Origin: PALSA-129 sp963842505
GTDB taxonomy: Bacteria > Acidobacteriota > Terriglobia > Bryobacterales > Bryobacteraceae
DNA: 64,000 bases
Reading direction: 5' to 3'
Assembly: GCA_963842505.1 (NCBI GenBank)
Contig: CAWJGZ010000004.1
Coordinates: forward strand, 558,001-622,000
Shown: positions 43,736 through 52,707 of the stretch, one piece after another
Numbering within the stretch: the stretch's first letter is position 1
Layout of the letters: each line of letters opens with the position of its first letter
Notes under the pieces: generated by a model
The model's input: only the letters and a program-made list of their open reading frames with translations
Told to the model about the DNA's origin: nothing
Databases searched by the model: none
Position numbers and translations under genes: made by a program

Positions 43736-46700
43736 AATCTTTGGATCGGCTGTCTGAATATTTGCGCGCCGTGGAGCGGCGCATGCGTTTGCTGGCATTC
43801 ACCCGCGGAGCCGCCCTCACGGCCCTGGCCGCGTTGGCGCTCACCGTGCTGGTGGTTTTGATGGCCAACCAGTTTTCGTTCTCCAACGGCAGCGTACTGG
43901 GTGCGCGCATCCTGCTCTTCCTTGGCCTCGCGCTGGCGCTCGCCGCCGCGCTCATCGTCCCAGTCATCCGACTCAACCGCCGCCGCGCCGCCCGCGCCGC
44001 CGAAGCCCGCTATCCCCAATTTGAAGAGCGCCTGCTCACTTTTACTGAGCGCGTGGAGCAGAATCCCACCGATCCATTCCTGGAACTGCTCGCCGACGAT
44101 ACTCTCGCCGTCGCCAGTCAGGCCGCGCCGCGCCATGTCGCCCGTGGTTCCTGGATCTTCAGCTTTTCTTCCGCCGCCGTCGTCATCCTCGCCGTCCTCG
44201 TCTGGCTCGGCGCTTCCGGCCCGGGTTTCCTGGGCTACGGCACTTCGCTCCTCTGGGGTGGTCTGCCCAAGGGCACCCTGAAGCCGTATTATTCCATCCA
44301 GGTCGATCCCGGCAACCGCACCGTTCGCAAACGCGCCGACCAGTTGATCTCAGCCACCCTCGGCGGCTTCACCGCTCCCAGGGTCCGCTTCTTTGCCAGG
44401 TACGCGAGCGCCTCCCAGTGGGAGCAGGCCGAGATGCGCACCGCCCCCGGCGGTTCGTCTTACCAGTTCCTGATTGCCGGCGTTCCTGAGACACTCGAGT
44501 ATTACGTCGAGGCCGGCGGCGTCAAGTCGCCCACTTACAAGCTCAATGTGGTCGACTTACCCAATGTCAAGAACATCAAGGTCACTTATCACTTCCCCGC
44601 CTGGGCGCAAATGAAGGATCAGGTCGAAGATCCCGGCGGCGATCTCCGCGCCGTCGAAGGCGCCACCGCCGAAGTCGCCATTCAAACCGATCGGCCCCTC
44701 TCGAACGGCGCCATTTTGCTCGATGACGGCGCCAAAATACCGCTGCGCAAGAGCGGCAACGGCACGCTCGCCGCCACCGTCCCCATTGATAAGGATGGCC
44801 TCTACCACGTGGCCGCCGTCGAAGGCGGCGAAGACGTCCGCCTCAGCGAAGATTATTTCATCGAGGCTCAGAAAGATCAGCCGCCCGAAGTGCGCATTAC
44901 CCGGCCCGGCCACGATTTCAAAGCCAGCCCCATCGAGGAAGTCACTGTCGCCATCGACGCCAAGGACGATTTCGCTCTCAAATCCGTCGAGCTTCATTAC
45001 TCCGTCAATGGCGCTCCGGAAAAAACCGTTCCCCTGCTTCCCAGTGTGAATGCCAAGGCTTCTTCCAGTTCCACCGTTCTCTCGCTAGAGGATTTCAAAG
45101 TTGAGCCCGGCGACATTGTCAGTCTCTACGCCACCGCCAGGGACGCTCGCAAGACCACGACGACCGACATGTTCTTCATCGAAGCCCAGCCCTTCGAGCG
45201 CAACTACACCCAGTCGCAGGAAGACGGCGGTGGTGGTGGCGGCGGGGGCGGCGACGACGCTAACCAGCAAAATCAGATCTCCCAGCGCCAGAAAGAAATC
45301 ATTACCGCCACCTGGAACCAGTTGAAAGGCCGCGGCGCACGCGGCACCGACGCCGAAAACGCCGCCTTCCTGGCTTCCGTGCAGTCCAAGTTGCGCGAAC
45401 AGGCCGATTCGCTCGCCAATCGCATGAAGAGCCGCCAGCTCGAAGAGGCCGGGGAGTCCTTCAAGAGCTTCGTCGACGATATGGAAAAGGCCGGCGCGGC
45501 CATGGGTCCGGCCGCCGATAAACTCAAGGTCGCTAAGTGGCAGGATGCCGTCGCGCCGGAACAGGAAGCCCTCCGCTATCTGCTCCGCGCCGAAGCCACT
45601 TTCCGTGATATCCAGGTCGCCTTCGGCCAGCGCGGCGGAGGCGGCGGTGGCGGCGGTGGTGGTGCCGGCAACGGCGCCGCCCGCGATTTGCAGGGCCTCT
45701 TCGATCTCGAGCTCGATACCGAAAAAAACCAATACGAAAGCGCGCGCCAGAGCCAGAGCCAGAGCGCCGATCAGCAGCAGAAGGATATCGACGACGCCCT
45801 TGAGAAACTCAAGCAGCTCGCCAAGCGCCAGCAGGAGCTCGCCGAACAACAACGCCAGGGCCAGCAGCAGACTGCCCAGCAGCGGTGGGAGCAGGAAATG
45901 CTGCGCCGTGAAGCCGAGCAGCTTCGCGAGAAGTTGCAGCAGGCCACCAGCTTGAGCCGCAACGGTTCGCCGCAGCAGAGCCAGCAGGGCCAACAAGGAC
46001 AACAGGGACAATCAGGGCAGTCCGGTCAATCGGGCCAATCGGCTCAATCGGGCCAAATGGGTCAATCGGACCAGTCGGGTCAATCCGGCCAGCCGGGCCA
46101 GACGGGCCGTCAGCAGTCCGGCCAGCAAGGCCAACAGCAGCAGCGCGGTCAGATGAATCCCCAGGGACAAATGGGCGCCCTTCGCGGCGCCGATCAGCAA
46201 CGCCTCCAGGACACCCTCAACAATCTGCAGCAGGCTCTTCAGGACATGAGCCACGCCGCGTCCTCCCAGCAGGCCGGCACACCTCAAGCCCAAGCCGACG
46301 CCCGCCGCGCGGCCGATCGCCTCAATCAGGCCACTCAGTCGCTCTCCGGTATCCGCGCCGGTCAATCCAAGAATCAGATCGAAGATCTCGCCCGCCAGGC
46401 CGACGACCTCGCCAAAAAACAGCAGGATTTTGAGGGCCAGATGCGCCGCGCCTTCGGGCCGCAAGCCAAGGATCTCTCCCGCGAGCAGGCCGCCCAACTG
46501 GCTTCCCAAAAGGACGCGGAGGTCAACGACCTCAAAAAGCTCGCTTCCGGCATGCAAACCGCCGCCCGCGACCTCCAGGCCACCGAACGCGCCGCCTCCG
46601 TCAAAATGCGCGAAGCCCTCAGCGGCATCCAGCAATCCGACATGGAGCGCGACATGCAGCGCAATGCCGATTACATCCGGCGCGGCCTCGGCGAATACGC

Positions 46701-47478
46701 CGTCATGTCGGAATCCAATTTCACGCAGGGCCTCGCCGAAGTCCGCGACCAGTTAAAGCAGGTCCAGCAGGCTTTGGGCTCCGCCGGCGCCGATTCCCAA
46801 AACGCCCAGCAGGATCGGGCCGCTCAGCAGGGCTTAGCCAACCTGGAAGGTCTCCGCCGGATGTTGCAGCAGCAGTCCGCCGGCCGCGGCCAGGCTCAGC
46901 AGGGGCAACAGGGTCAGCAGGGCCAAGGCCAGCAAGGGCAGCAGGCTCAAGGCCAGGGCCAGCAGGCTCAGGGTCAAGGCCAAGGGCAGAGTCAGCAAGC
47001 TGGCGGCCAGCAGGGCGGCCAGCGCGGTGGCAACCTCGGGCCCAACGGCGGCGGCTACAATGGCGGCGCCTATAACGGCGGCTACGGCGGCAACTATGGT
47101 GGCCCCGGTGTCGTCAATCCGCAAGGCCGCCTCGGCGACCTCCAGGTTCCCGACTATCAGAACCAATATCGCAACACCCTGCAGAGCCTGCAGCAGCTTC
47201 AGCAGCAGTATCGCAATGACCCGGCCACGGCGCACGACATCGCACAGCTCATTCAGCAGCTCCGCCAGCTCGACCCCTACACCTACGCCAACGACCCGAT
47301 GCTCTCGCAACGCATCCAGGCCGCCATTCTGCCCGCCGCCGAGCAGGTGGAAATGGAACTGCGCCGCAAAGTAGAGGAAACTGGCGGCTCGGTCCGCAGC
47401 CCCGGCACCGAAAAGGTCCCGCCCGGCTACAGCGGCGCCACTGCCGAGTACTTCAAGAAGCTCAGCAAAGACAAGTAG
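43732..47478 (+). CDS. DUF4175 family protein, very Gln/Gly-rich (operon gene 7)
   Basis: A 1248-residue protein with two N-terminal spans (GAALTALAALALTVLVVLMA and ARILLFLGLALALAAALIV), a third near residue 150, and beta-rich extracellular domains to about residue 480, as in DUF4175 proteins of MoxR operons. Two Gly-rich linkers (near 498 and 640) precede a long helical region. Two low-complexity Gln blocks follow, one made of QSGQ/QQGQ units (about 745-815) and one around residues 1045-1110, then a Gly/Asn/Tyr segment. It overlaps the preceding gene by 4 bases and ends the operon. Confidence 0.85.
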   Translation: MKSLDRLSEYLRAVERRMRLLAFTRGAALTALAALALTVLVVLMANQFSFSNGSVLGARILLFLGLALALAAALIVPVIRLNRRRAARAAEARYPQFEERLLTFTERVEQNPTDPFLELLADDTLAVASQAAPRHVARGSWIFSFSSAAVVILAVLVWLGASGPGFLGYGTSLLWGGLPKGTLKPYYSIQVDPGNRTVRKRADQLISATLGGFTAPRVRFFARYASASQWEQAEMRTAPGGSSYQFLIAGVPETLEYYVEAGGVKSPTYKLNVVDLPNVKNIKVTYHFPAWAQMKDQVEDPGGDLRAVEGATAEVAIQTDRPLSNGAILLDDGAKIPLRKSGNGTLAATVPIDKDGLYHVAAVEGGEDVRLSEDYFIEAQKDQPPEVRITRPGHDFKASPIEEVTVAIDAKDDFALKSVELHYSVNGAPEKTVPLLPSVNAKASSSSTVLSLEDFKVEPGDIVSLYATARDARKTTTTDMFFIEAQPFERNYTQSQEDGGGGGGGGGDDANQQNQISQRQKEIITATWNQLKGRGARGTDAENAAFLASVQSKLREQADSLANRMKSRQLEEAGESFKSFVDDMEKAGAAMGPAADKLKVAKWQDAVAPEQEALRYLLRAEATFRDIQVAFGQRGGGGGGGGGGAGNGAARDLQGLFDLELDTEKNQYESARQSQSQSADQQQKDIDDALEKLKQLAKRQQELAEQQRQGQQQTAQQRWEQEMLRREAEQLREKLQQATSLSRNGSPQQSQQGQQGQQGQSGQSGQSGQSAQSGQMGQSDQSGQSGQPGQTGRQQSGQQGQQQQRGQMNPQGQMGALRGADQQRLQDTLNNLQQALQDMSHAASSQQAGTPQAQADARRAADRLNQATQSLSGIRAGQSKNQIEDLARQADDLAKKQQDFEGQMRRAFGPQAKDLSREQAAQLASQKDAEVNDLKKLASGMQTAARDLQATERAASVKMREALSGIQQSDMERDMQRNADYIRRGLGEYAVMSESNFTQGLAEVRDQLKQVQQALGSAGADSQNAQQDRAAQQGLANLEGLRRMLQQQSAGRGQAQQGQQGQQGQGQQGQQAQGQGQQAQGQGQGQSQQAGGQQGGQRGGNLGPNGGGYNGGAYNGGYGGNYGGPGVVNPQGRLGDLQVPDYQNQYRNTLQSLQQLQQQYRNDPATAHDIAQLIQQLRQLDPYTYANDPMLSQRIQAAILPAAEQVEMELRRKVEETGGSVRSPGTEKVPPGYSGATAEYFKKLSKDK

Positions 47479-47510
47479 CTTCAAATCTCCCTGGCAGGCC
47501 TGGTGGGGCT

Positions 47511-47536
47511 GGTGGGGCAGGCGGTGCCGCCTGCCC
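47511..47536. repeat. REP-like palindrome, copy downstream of DUF4175
   Basis: A 26-bp copy with palindromic core GCAGGCGGTGCCGCCTGC flanked by GGTGGG and CC. It is identical base for base to the copy at 48632-48657 inside the sulfite reductase gene. It lies 33 bases after the operon's last stop and may also serve as a terminator stem. Confidence 0.75.
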
Positions 47537-47654
47537 GCCCCCCGTTGATGGGCGAATTCTCCCCAAACCCCCGATCTTTCTTGCATCCTACCCGCATTCT
47601 CCCCAATCTCTATAGAAAATAGTACATACGATTCCCATCGATTAAGGGGTAATT

Positions 47655-49463
47655 ATGGCAAGCGCTCCTCTGGAGATTCAGTCCAACCAGCAACACCTTG
47701 AGATTCAATATGATCGCATCGTCCGCGAAGAGATCGAAACCTTCCGCGTCCGCGCCGCCCAATTCCTCGCCAGCCAGATCACCGAGGACGACTTCCGCCC
47801 CTTCCGCCTCAAACACGGCATCTACGGCCAGCGCCAGGCCGGCGTCCAGATGGTCCGCTGCAAGATCCCCGGCGGCCTGCTCACCGCCCCCCAGGTGGAC
47901 CAGCTCGCCCGCATCGCCGACGAATTCGCCGGCGGCAAAGCTCACCTCACCACCCGCCAGAATATCCAATACCACTTCATCCCGCTGGCCCGCGTGGCCG
48001 GCCTCATGCACCTGCTGGCCGACGTCGGCATGACCAATCGCGAAGCCTGCTACAACACCGTCCGCAACGTCACCGCCTGCCCCTGGTCCGGCATCGCCCG
48101 CGATGAACTCTTCGACGTCCGGCCCTACGCCCAGCGTCTGGCCTTCGCCTTTCTCCGCAAGGACCTCACCGGCAACCTCCCGCGCAAATTCAAAATCGCC
48201 TTCGATGGTTGCGGCAGCCGCGATTGCATGGCCGGCGCCGTCAACGATATCGGTCTTCACGCCGTCCTTCGCGGCAACCGCCGCGGCTTCCGCATGTCCG
48301 TCGGCGGCGGCCTCGGTCCGCTTCCCACCGAAGCGCACTTGCTCGACGATTTCGTCCCCGAAGAGCGCCTGCTCCAAAAGTGCGAAGCCCTGGTCCGCGT
48401 CTTCAACCAATACGGCAATCGCAAAAACAAGAACATGGCGCGCCTCAAATTTTTGGTGCGCGAGCGCGGCTTCGACTGGCTCAAAGCGCAAATCGAGCGC
48501 GAGTTCGCCGGCATCCTCGCGTCCGGCGGCGGCATCCCTTGGCCCGAAATTGTCCCCGAGGGCTTCGGCGGCTACCAATCCTCGCCGCCGCCGCTCGGCG
48601 ATGGCGCGCTGCTTCCCGTCATCGGCGCGCCGGTGGGGCAGGCGGTGCCGCCTGCCCAGCCCGGAGCGACCGCCGGCGCCTGGCTCGCATCCAACGTCGC
48701 TCTGCAGAAGCAAACCGGCTACGCCGCCGTCACCGTCAAGGTCCCCCAGGGCAACCTCACCGGTCGCCAGTTGCGCGCCCTGGCCCGCATCGCCTCCACC
48801 GCCGGCGATGGCCTCCTGCGCGTCACCATCGAACAGAATCTCCTGCTCGCCTTCATCCCGCTGGCGCGTCTCCCGCGCGTCCACGCCGCCCTGGAAGAAG
48901 CCGGCATGGCCGAACCCGGCGCGCGCCAGATCGACGACGTGGTCACTTGCCCCGGCGCCTATTCCTGCAATCTCGGCCTCACCAAAACCATGGAACTAGG
49001 CGCCGCTCTCGCCGAAACCGTCCGCCGGTACGATGATCCGCGAGTGCGCCGCCTCACCATCAAAGCCAGCGGCTGCCCCAATTCCTGCGGCCATCACTGG
49101 ATCGCCGATTTCGGTTTCTACGGCAACGCCCGCAAGATCGGCGGCCGCGAGTTGCCCTACTACCAGATGCTCCTCGGCGGCGGCTATGATCGCGAAGGCG
49201 TCATGCGCTTCGGTCTGGCCATCCAATCCATTCCCGCGCGTCTCGCGCCCGAAGCCGTCTCCCGCGTGCTTGACCACTTCATCTCGCACCGCCGCGCCGG
49301 CGAAACCTTCCGCGACTACGTCATCCGCCACAAAGTGGAAACCTTCCGCTCGCTCACCGCCGACCTGGCCCAACCCGCCGACCTCTTCCCCGAGATCTAC
49401 CAGGATTGGGGCGACAACGAGGTCTTCTCGCTCAACCTGGGCCGCGGCGAATGCGCCGCGTAG
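47655..49463 (+). CDS. Ferredoxin-type sulfite/nitrite reductase (siroheme [4Fe-4S])
   Basis: A 602-residue assimilatory reductase of the NirA/Sir family. Two ferredoxin-like N-terminal repeats and two siroheme domains are present. The iron-sulfur/siroheme cysteines are in VVTCPGAYSCNLG and KASGCPNSCGHH (Cys-x5-Cys ... Cys-x3-Cys). It would reduce sulfite to sulfide or nitrite to ammonia with ferredoxin. Sulfite and nitrite specificity cannot be separated by eye. An insertion in the middle (about residues 325-336, VGQAVPPAQPGA) is encoded by the REP-like palindrome at 48632. A GGGG ribosome-binding site precedes the ATG. Confidence 0.92.
   Translation: MASAPLEIQSNQQHLEIQYDRIVREEIETFRVRAAQFLASQITEDDFRPFRLKHGIYGQRQAGVQMVRCKIPGGLLTAPQVDQLARIADEFAGGKAHLTTRQNIQYHFIPLARVAGLMHLLADVGMTNREACYNTVRNVTACPWSGIARDELFDVRPYAQRLAFAFLRKDLTGNLPRKFKIAFDGCGSRDCMAGAVNDIGLHAVLRGNRRGFRMSVGGGLGPLPTEAHLLDDFVPEERLLQKCEALVRVFNQYGNRKNKNMARLKFLVRERGFDWLKAQIEREFAGILASGGGIPWPEIVPEGFGGYQSSPPPLGDGALLPVIGAPVGQAVPPAQPGATAGAWLASNVALQKQTGYAAVTVKVPQGNLTGRQLRALARIASTAGDGLLRVTIEQNLLLAFIPLARLPRVHAALEEAGMAEPGARQIDDVVTCPGAYSCNLGLTKTMELGAALAETVRRYDDPRVRRLTIKASGCPNSCGHHWIADFGFYGNARKIGGRELPYYQMLLGGGYDREGVMRFGLAIQSIPARLAPEAVSRVLDHFISHRRAGETFRDYVIRHKVETFRSLTADLAQPADLFPEIYQDWGDNEVFSLNLGRGECAA
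48632..48657. repeat. REP-like palindrome inserted in the reductase coding region
   Basis: The same 26 bases as at 47511-47536, in the reading frame of the reductase, where they encode VGQAVPPA. The length keeps the frame open, so the protein gained a short loop between the two reductase halves rather than being destroyed. Confidence 0.8.
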
Positions 49464-49482
49464 GGTGGCATAGACTCCAGGC

Positions 49483-49578
49483 ATGAGCCGGGTTGAGGAG
49501 ATTGAGGCTGCAATCGACGGCCTGACCCCGGCCCGGCTGAAATCGCCTGAAGGCTGTCAACCGGGTTTCATTTACTGA
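49483..49578 (+). pseudogene. Truncated antitoxin-like N-terminus
   Basis: A 31-codon frame reading MSRVEEIEAAIDGLTPARLK and then ending at an early stop. The start resembles a widespread small antitoxin-like family beginning 'M..VEEIEAAI..L', which normally continues as a helical protein of about 65-80 residues. Here it collapses into an unrelated GCQPGFIY end that overlaps the convergent pectinesterase stop by 7 bases. Too short to call with certainty. Confidence 0.4.
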
Positions 49579-51098
49579 TCGACGACAGGCGTCCAGCCGC
49601 CGAGGACGAATGCCGGATCACTGTAGTTGGCGATGGTCTGGGCATCCCGTGGCTCGGTCAGTTGTTTGGAGACGGGGTGCCGCTCCGTGACGTCGATGGG
49701 ATGGCCGTCGGCATCGGTGCTGTGGAACTCCCAGAAGTGAATGTGCGAGGTATCGTCGTCGATGGGTCCCCAGCCGGCTGCTGGAATGCCTTTGAGGCGG
49801 CAGTTGATGAGCACGGCCTCGGCGTAGGGGTAGTTGAGGCCGTGATTGTTGGGCAGGCGCGCGAGCACGTTGGAAGGGCGGACAGGCGCCGGGGGCCGGT
49901 TCAACGGCAGCGGGCGGTCGATGGTGGTGAAGGTGCAGTCGACGAAGACATTGCCGTGGTTCGCTTCGGTGTTGCGAATCCACATGAAGGGCCCTACGGA
50001 CTGGATCTCGCAGTGGCGGAAGAAGGCGGGGCCGACGCCCAGGATGGTGTCGCCGTCGCCGGTGATCGTGCTGTCGGTGAGATAAACGGAGCCGCGCAGA
50101 TTGAGCGCATCGCCCGAGCCTTTGATATTCATGTGGCTGACTATGTTCTTCGAGCCGGAGATGAGCAGAGCCTCTGCCTGGCCGAAAAAGTAATTGTTCA
50201 AACTGAAGTTGATGAACTCGATGCCGGTTGAATCGTATACGGAGAAGGCGCAGCGGCGGTTCGGCCCCGGCTGCGGCGGATTGAACCCGCTGTTGTTGCC
50301 GTAGCCGACCTGAACCTTATCGCGATCCTCGCCGCGGAAGGTCAGATTGGCCTTGTTGCGGAAGAAGACGATCTCCTCGTAGGCGCCGTTCTTGATGAAG
50401 ATCGTCACCCGCTTTGATGGATTGTCGGGAACGAAATCGGCGGCGCCCTGGACTGTGTTGAAATCGCCGCTGCCATCGGCTGCGACGACCACGCGAGTTG
50501 TATCGGCGCTTGGCGGAGCCCGCTTGGTGGTGAAGCACCACGCATGGTCCGTGGTGAAACCCGCGAAGGCGCCGGTGGCAAGAGTGAAAACGCCTGAATC
50601 GATCTGCACGATGTATTGATGGCTGTACCGCAAGACGTGATTGTGGGGGTAAATCGTGGCCACGTTGCCATGGATGATGACTGGGTAGAAGTGAAAGTCA
50701 GCCAGACCGCCGATGGTAGTGAGTTGGTAATTGTGCAGATCGGCGGGCGTCGTTCTCACGGCCGGCGTTGTCGTGGTGGGCGAAGTGGGGATGGCGGGGT
50801 CCAGAACAATCACGCTTGCCGACGGCGCGGCGAGCCGCCGGGAGGGGTCGGGACCGGCGGGGATACTGAGATCGAGTGTGTCAACCAGGTGGTGGCCGGC
50901 TGCATCGTAGATGCGAATCTGGCCGGACTTGCCAAGAGCGGGAGGGCTGGAGAAGGTCAGGACCAGATGCGTGTCGGGATTGACCCGGGTGGCATGATTC
51001 GCGGGGAAACACGTCAAGGCGACCTCCGCGCGCGCGGCAATTGATAGGACCAGGGCAGCAAGCACGCAAAACGGCCGGGTCGCAGAGCGACGTCTCAT
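49572..51098 (-). CDS. Secreted pectinesterase (CE8, right-handed beta-helix)
   Basis: A 508-residue exported enzyme starting at the ATG at 51098, which has AGGAG at good spacing (a TTG six bases upstream is less likely). Signal peptide VLAALVLSIAARAEV, an N-terminal Ig-like/Big_5 domain (about 25-180), then a CE8 beta-helix: VVAADGSGDFNTVQGAADFV, AYEEIVFFRNKANLTFRG, GQAEALLISG and GDGDTILGVG, where the Asp and Gln are likely catalytic residues. It would de-esterify pectin outside the cell, fitting a soil plant-litter degrader. Some active-site residues differ from plant enzymes, so substrate is inferred. Confidence 0.82.
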   Translation of the reverse strand: MRRRSATRPFCVLAALVLSIAARAEVALTCFPANHATRVNPDTHLVLTFSSPPALGKSGQIRIYDAAGHHLVDTLDLSIPAGPDPSRRLAAPSASVIVLDPAIPTSPTTTTPAVRTTPADLHNYQLTTIGGLADFHFYPVIIHGNVATIYPHNHVLRYSHQYIVQIDSGVFTLATGAFAGFTTDHAWCFTTKRAPPSADTTRVVVAADGSGDFNTVQGAADFVPDNPSKRVTIFIKNGAYEEIVFFRNKANLTFRGEDRDKVQVGYGNNSGFNPPQPGPNRRCAFSVYDSTGIEFINFSLNNYFFGQAEALLISGSKNIVSHMNIKGSGDALNLRGSVYLTDSTITGDGDTILGVGPAFFRHCEIQSVGPFMWIRNTEANHGNVFVDCTFTTIDRPLPLNRPPAPVRPSNVLARLPNNHGLNYPYAEAVLINCRLKGIPAAGWGPIDDDTSHIHFWEFHSTDADGHPIDVTERHPVSKQLTEPRDAQTIANYSDPAFVLGGWTPVVDQ

Positions 51099-51104
51099 GG
51101 TCAA

Positions 51105-51708
51105 TGCTCCTGAACCGGAATTCCCATCTTAGACTTCCAGGTCCCCTTCAGCTTAGACCAAACCGCTATCCTTTGGCCCTGCAAGTGGCACTTTTCCTCC
51201 GGGAGCCGTCTTCGCCCCCGCAAGGCGGAGTTGTCGCCCTCAGGCCACCTCCGGAGGTGACTCGCGATCCCTGGGAATCGATCTTCAGCGAAGCTTTGAA
51301 CGAGAGCTGGGATGGTTGATTTTATTTCTCACCCATTGGGTGTTGACCTCCGGAGCGCCGTCATCGTGTTGTGGGCAGCCGAAGAAAGATGGAGCCTCGG
51401 AGAACAAGAGCCGACTTCCCGGTAGTAATCCAGCGAACTTCCCCGAAGGCCGTTTGGGGTCAGTTTCCGAGTGACGGACGATCCACTGGGAATCCGGCAG
51501 ACCACATCCGCGAATAGGGCGTTAGCGTCAACTTGCGCCCCGCTAATAGCAGTCGCCGCACAGAGAGACTTCGCCGCGAACTGCCCTTTCTGCTGCCCAA
51601 GCGTCACCCGGCGCCAGCGTCGGCGATTACGGCCGGCACAGTCACCGCGGAAGAAGCGCGAGGGGCAATAGAGTTGAGATCCGTCGTTGCGGCCATTCCC
51701 AAATGCAA
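51105..51708. other. Intergenic stretch without confident gene
   Basis: 604 bases between the pectinesterase and the nuclease-like gene. A short open frame ending at 51319 (...VTRDPWESIFSEALNESWDG) has plausible protein-like composition and could be a fragment of a broken gene, but no family is recognised. The rest contains only short frames. It marks the start of the second accessory patch. Confidence 0.35.
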
Positions 51709-52707
51709 TTAAAACGGAACGTCGTCGTCAACGAGGGACGGTGCGGCAGGCAAAGCACCAGCCGGAAGCGGGAGATTCGTCGCAACATACAAATTCAGAA
51801 TGTCGTCCCGGTCCATGAACATGATCTGACTGCGTTTCGTCGCATCGAGTTTCCCGCCAAGCCAGTTCTTGGCGGCCTTCGTGATCTCGCCGCCAGCGAC
51901 GATGAAGGCATGATCGACGAGAACCCGCTTGCTGGTTTCCGGGTCGAAGACTTCATGGCCGAGCATCATTAGGACCTGGTTATGGATTTCCGCGATGTTC
52001 CGATTACTACCTTTGGGATCACCAGCCGCGTCGAGCTTGTCCTTCTTTGCCTGCAGGCCAAAGTACAAAACATGCTGCGTCGGCAGAACGTATTTCATCC
52101 AGACGTCCTTGCCGTATTCGAGCGCCTTGTCCTTATGGCCGCCGGCCGTGATGCGATGAAAACCAAGCTGGCGAAATAGCGGGAGCAGTACCTCCTCGAT
52201 CAACTCGTCTTCCGAACAACGGTCAAGATATTTGGTCAGATCATCGCGTTTCTTCAGCTCGGCCGCCGAAAACGGGCGATGCGGGTTCGGACCTGGCACT
52301 GCGATTGTGTTCGTCGCAACATGGCGCAGGTAGCAGAGCCTGTCTTCGCCATAGAACGCCTCAAAACCTTCCCGGGCGAGGGCCACGTTGAGCGCGGCTA
52401 ATGCCTTCTCCCGCCCGCGATCGCCATCCATAGCGTCCCCCTGATCCATCAAAACCCGGATCACGCGGGCGAAAGTTTCCGGCGGTACGTTTACGCTTGG
52501 CTGCGGCTCCTGAAGAATTGCTTCCAAAACCCCAGACACCCAAGAACCCCGCGTCGAGCCGTCGTGAACATAGTCCGTCTCGCAATCGGCGAAGAAGCGC
52601 GTAATGACGCTGCTGCTGCGATATGGGAAAAGCGGCTCTTTCCCGGTTTCCGTGTTGCCACAGATCATGTCGGCGATAGCCCAAACCGTGCGCTGTTTGA
52701 ATTTCAT
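51709..52707 (-). CDS. PD-(D/E)xK nuclease-like protein with AbiJ-NTD3-like N-terminus
   Basis: A 332-residue cytoplasmic protein. The N-terminal half (FPYRSSSVITRFFADCET, HDGSTRGSWV) loosely resembles the N-terminal domains of AbiJ-type proteins. The C-terminal half has the order of a restriction-endonuclease fold: acidic helix EDELIEEVLLPLFRQLGF, catalytic-type GKD in ALEYGKDVW (Asp201) and QAKK in FGLQAKKDKLD (219-222). This is the E...D...QxK pattern of Mrr-like nucleases. The true start at 52707 overlaps the upstream partner by 4 bases; an upstream reading in the same frame is not coding. Nuclease activity is inferred. Confidence 0.6.
   Translation of the reverse strand: MKFKQRTVWAIADMICGNTETGKEPLFPYRSSSVITRFFADCETDYVHDGSTRGSWVSGVLEAILQEPQPSVNVPPETFARVIRVLMDQGDAMDGDRGREKALAALNVALAREGFEAFYGEDRLCYLRHVATNTIAVPGPNPHRPFSAAELKKRDDLTKYLDRCSEDELIEEVLLPLFRQLGFHRITAGGHKDKALEYGKDVWMKYVLPTQHVLYFGLQAKKDKLDAAGDPKGSNRNIAEIHNQVLMMLGHEVFDPETSKRVLVDHAFIVAGGEITKAAKNWLGGKLDATKRSQIMFMDRDDILNLYVATNLPLPAGALPAAPSLVDDDVPF

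Noticed and set aside
41900..43798. Reverse-strand open frame opposite the BatA/VWA gene
   Set aside because: Same reason: antisense to a gene with clear BatA and VWA motifs.
45720..46170. Gln-rich part of the DUF4175 gene as a tandem DNA repeat or CRISPR-like array
   Set aside because: The units are short, imperfect and in frame with a coherent protein; they are a low-complexity protein region.
49551..49575. CTGTCAACCGGGTTTC as a third copy of the island direct repeat
   Set aside because: Only the first dozen bases resemble the 39-bp repeat; the conserved remainder is absent.
51329..51607. Reverse-strand frame of 92 codons before the nuclease-like gene
   Set aside because: No ribosome-binding site, no recognised domain and composition unlike a folded protein.
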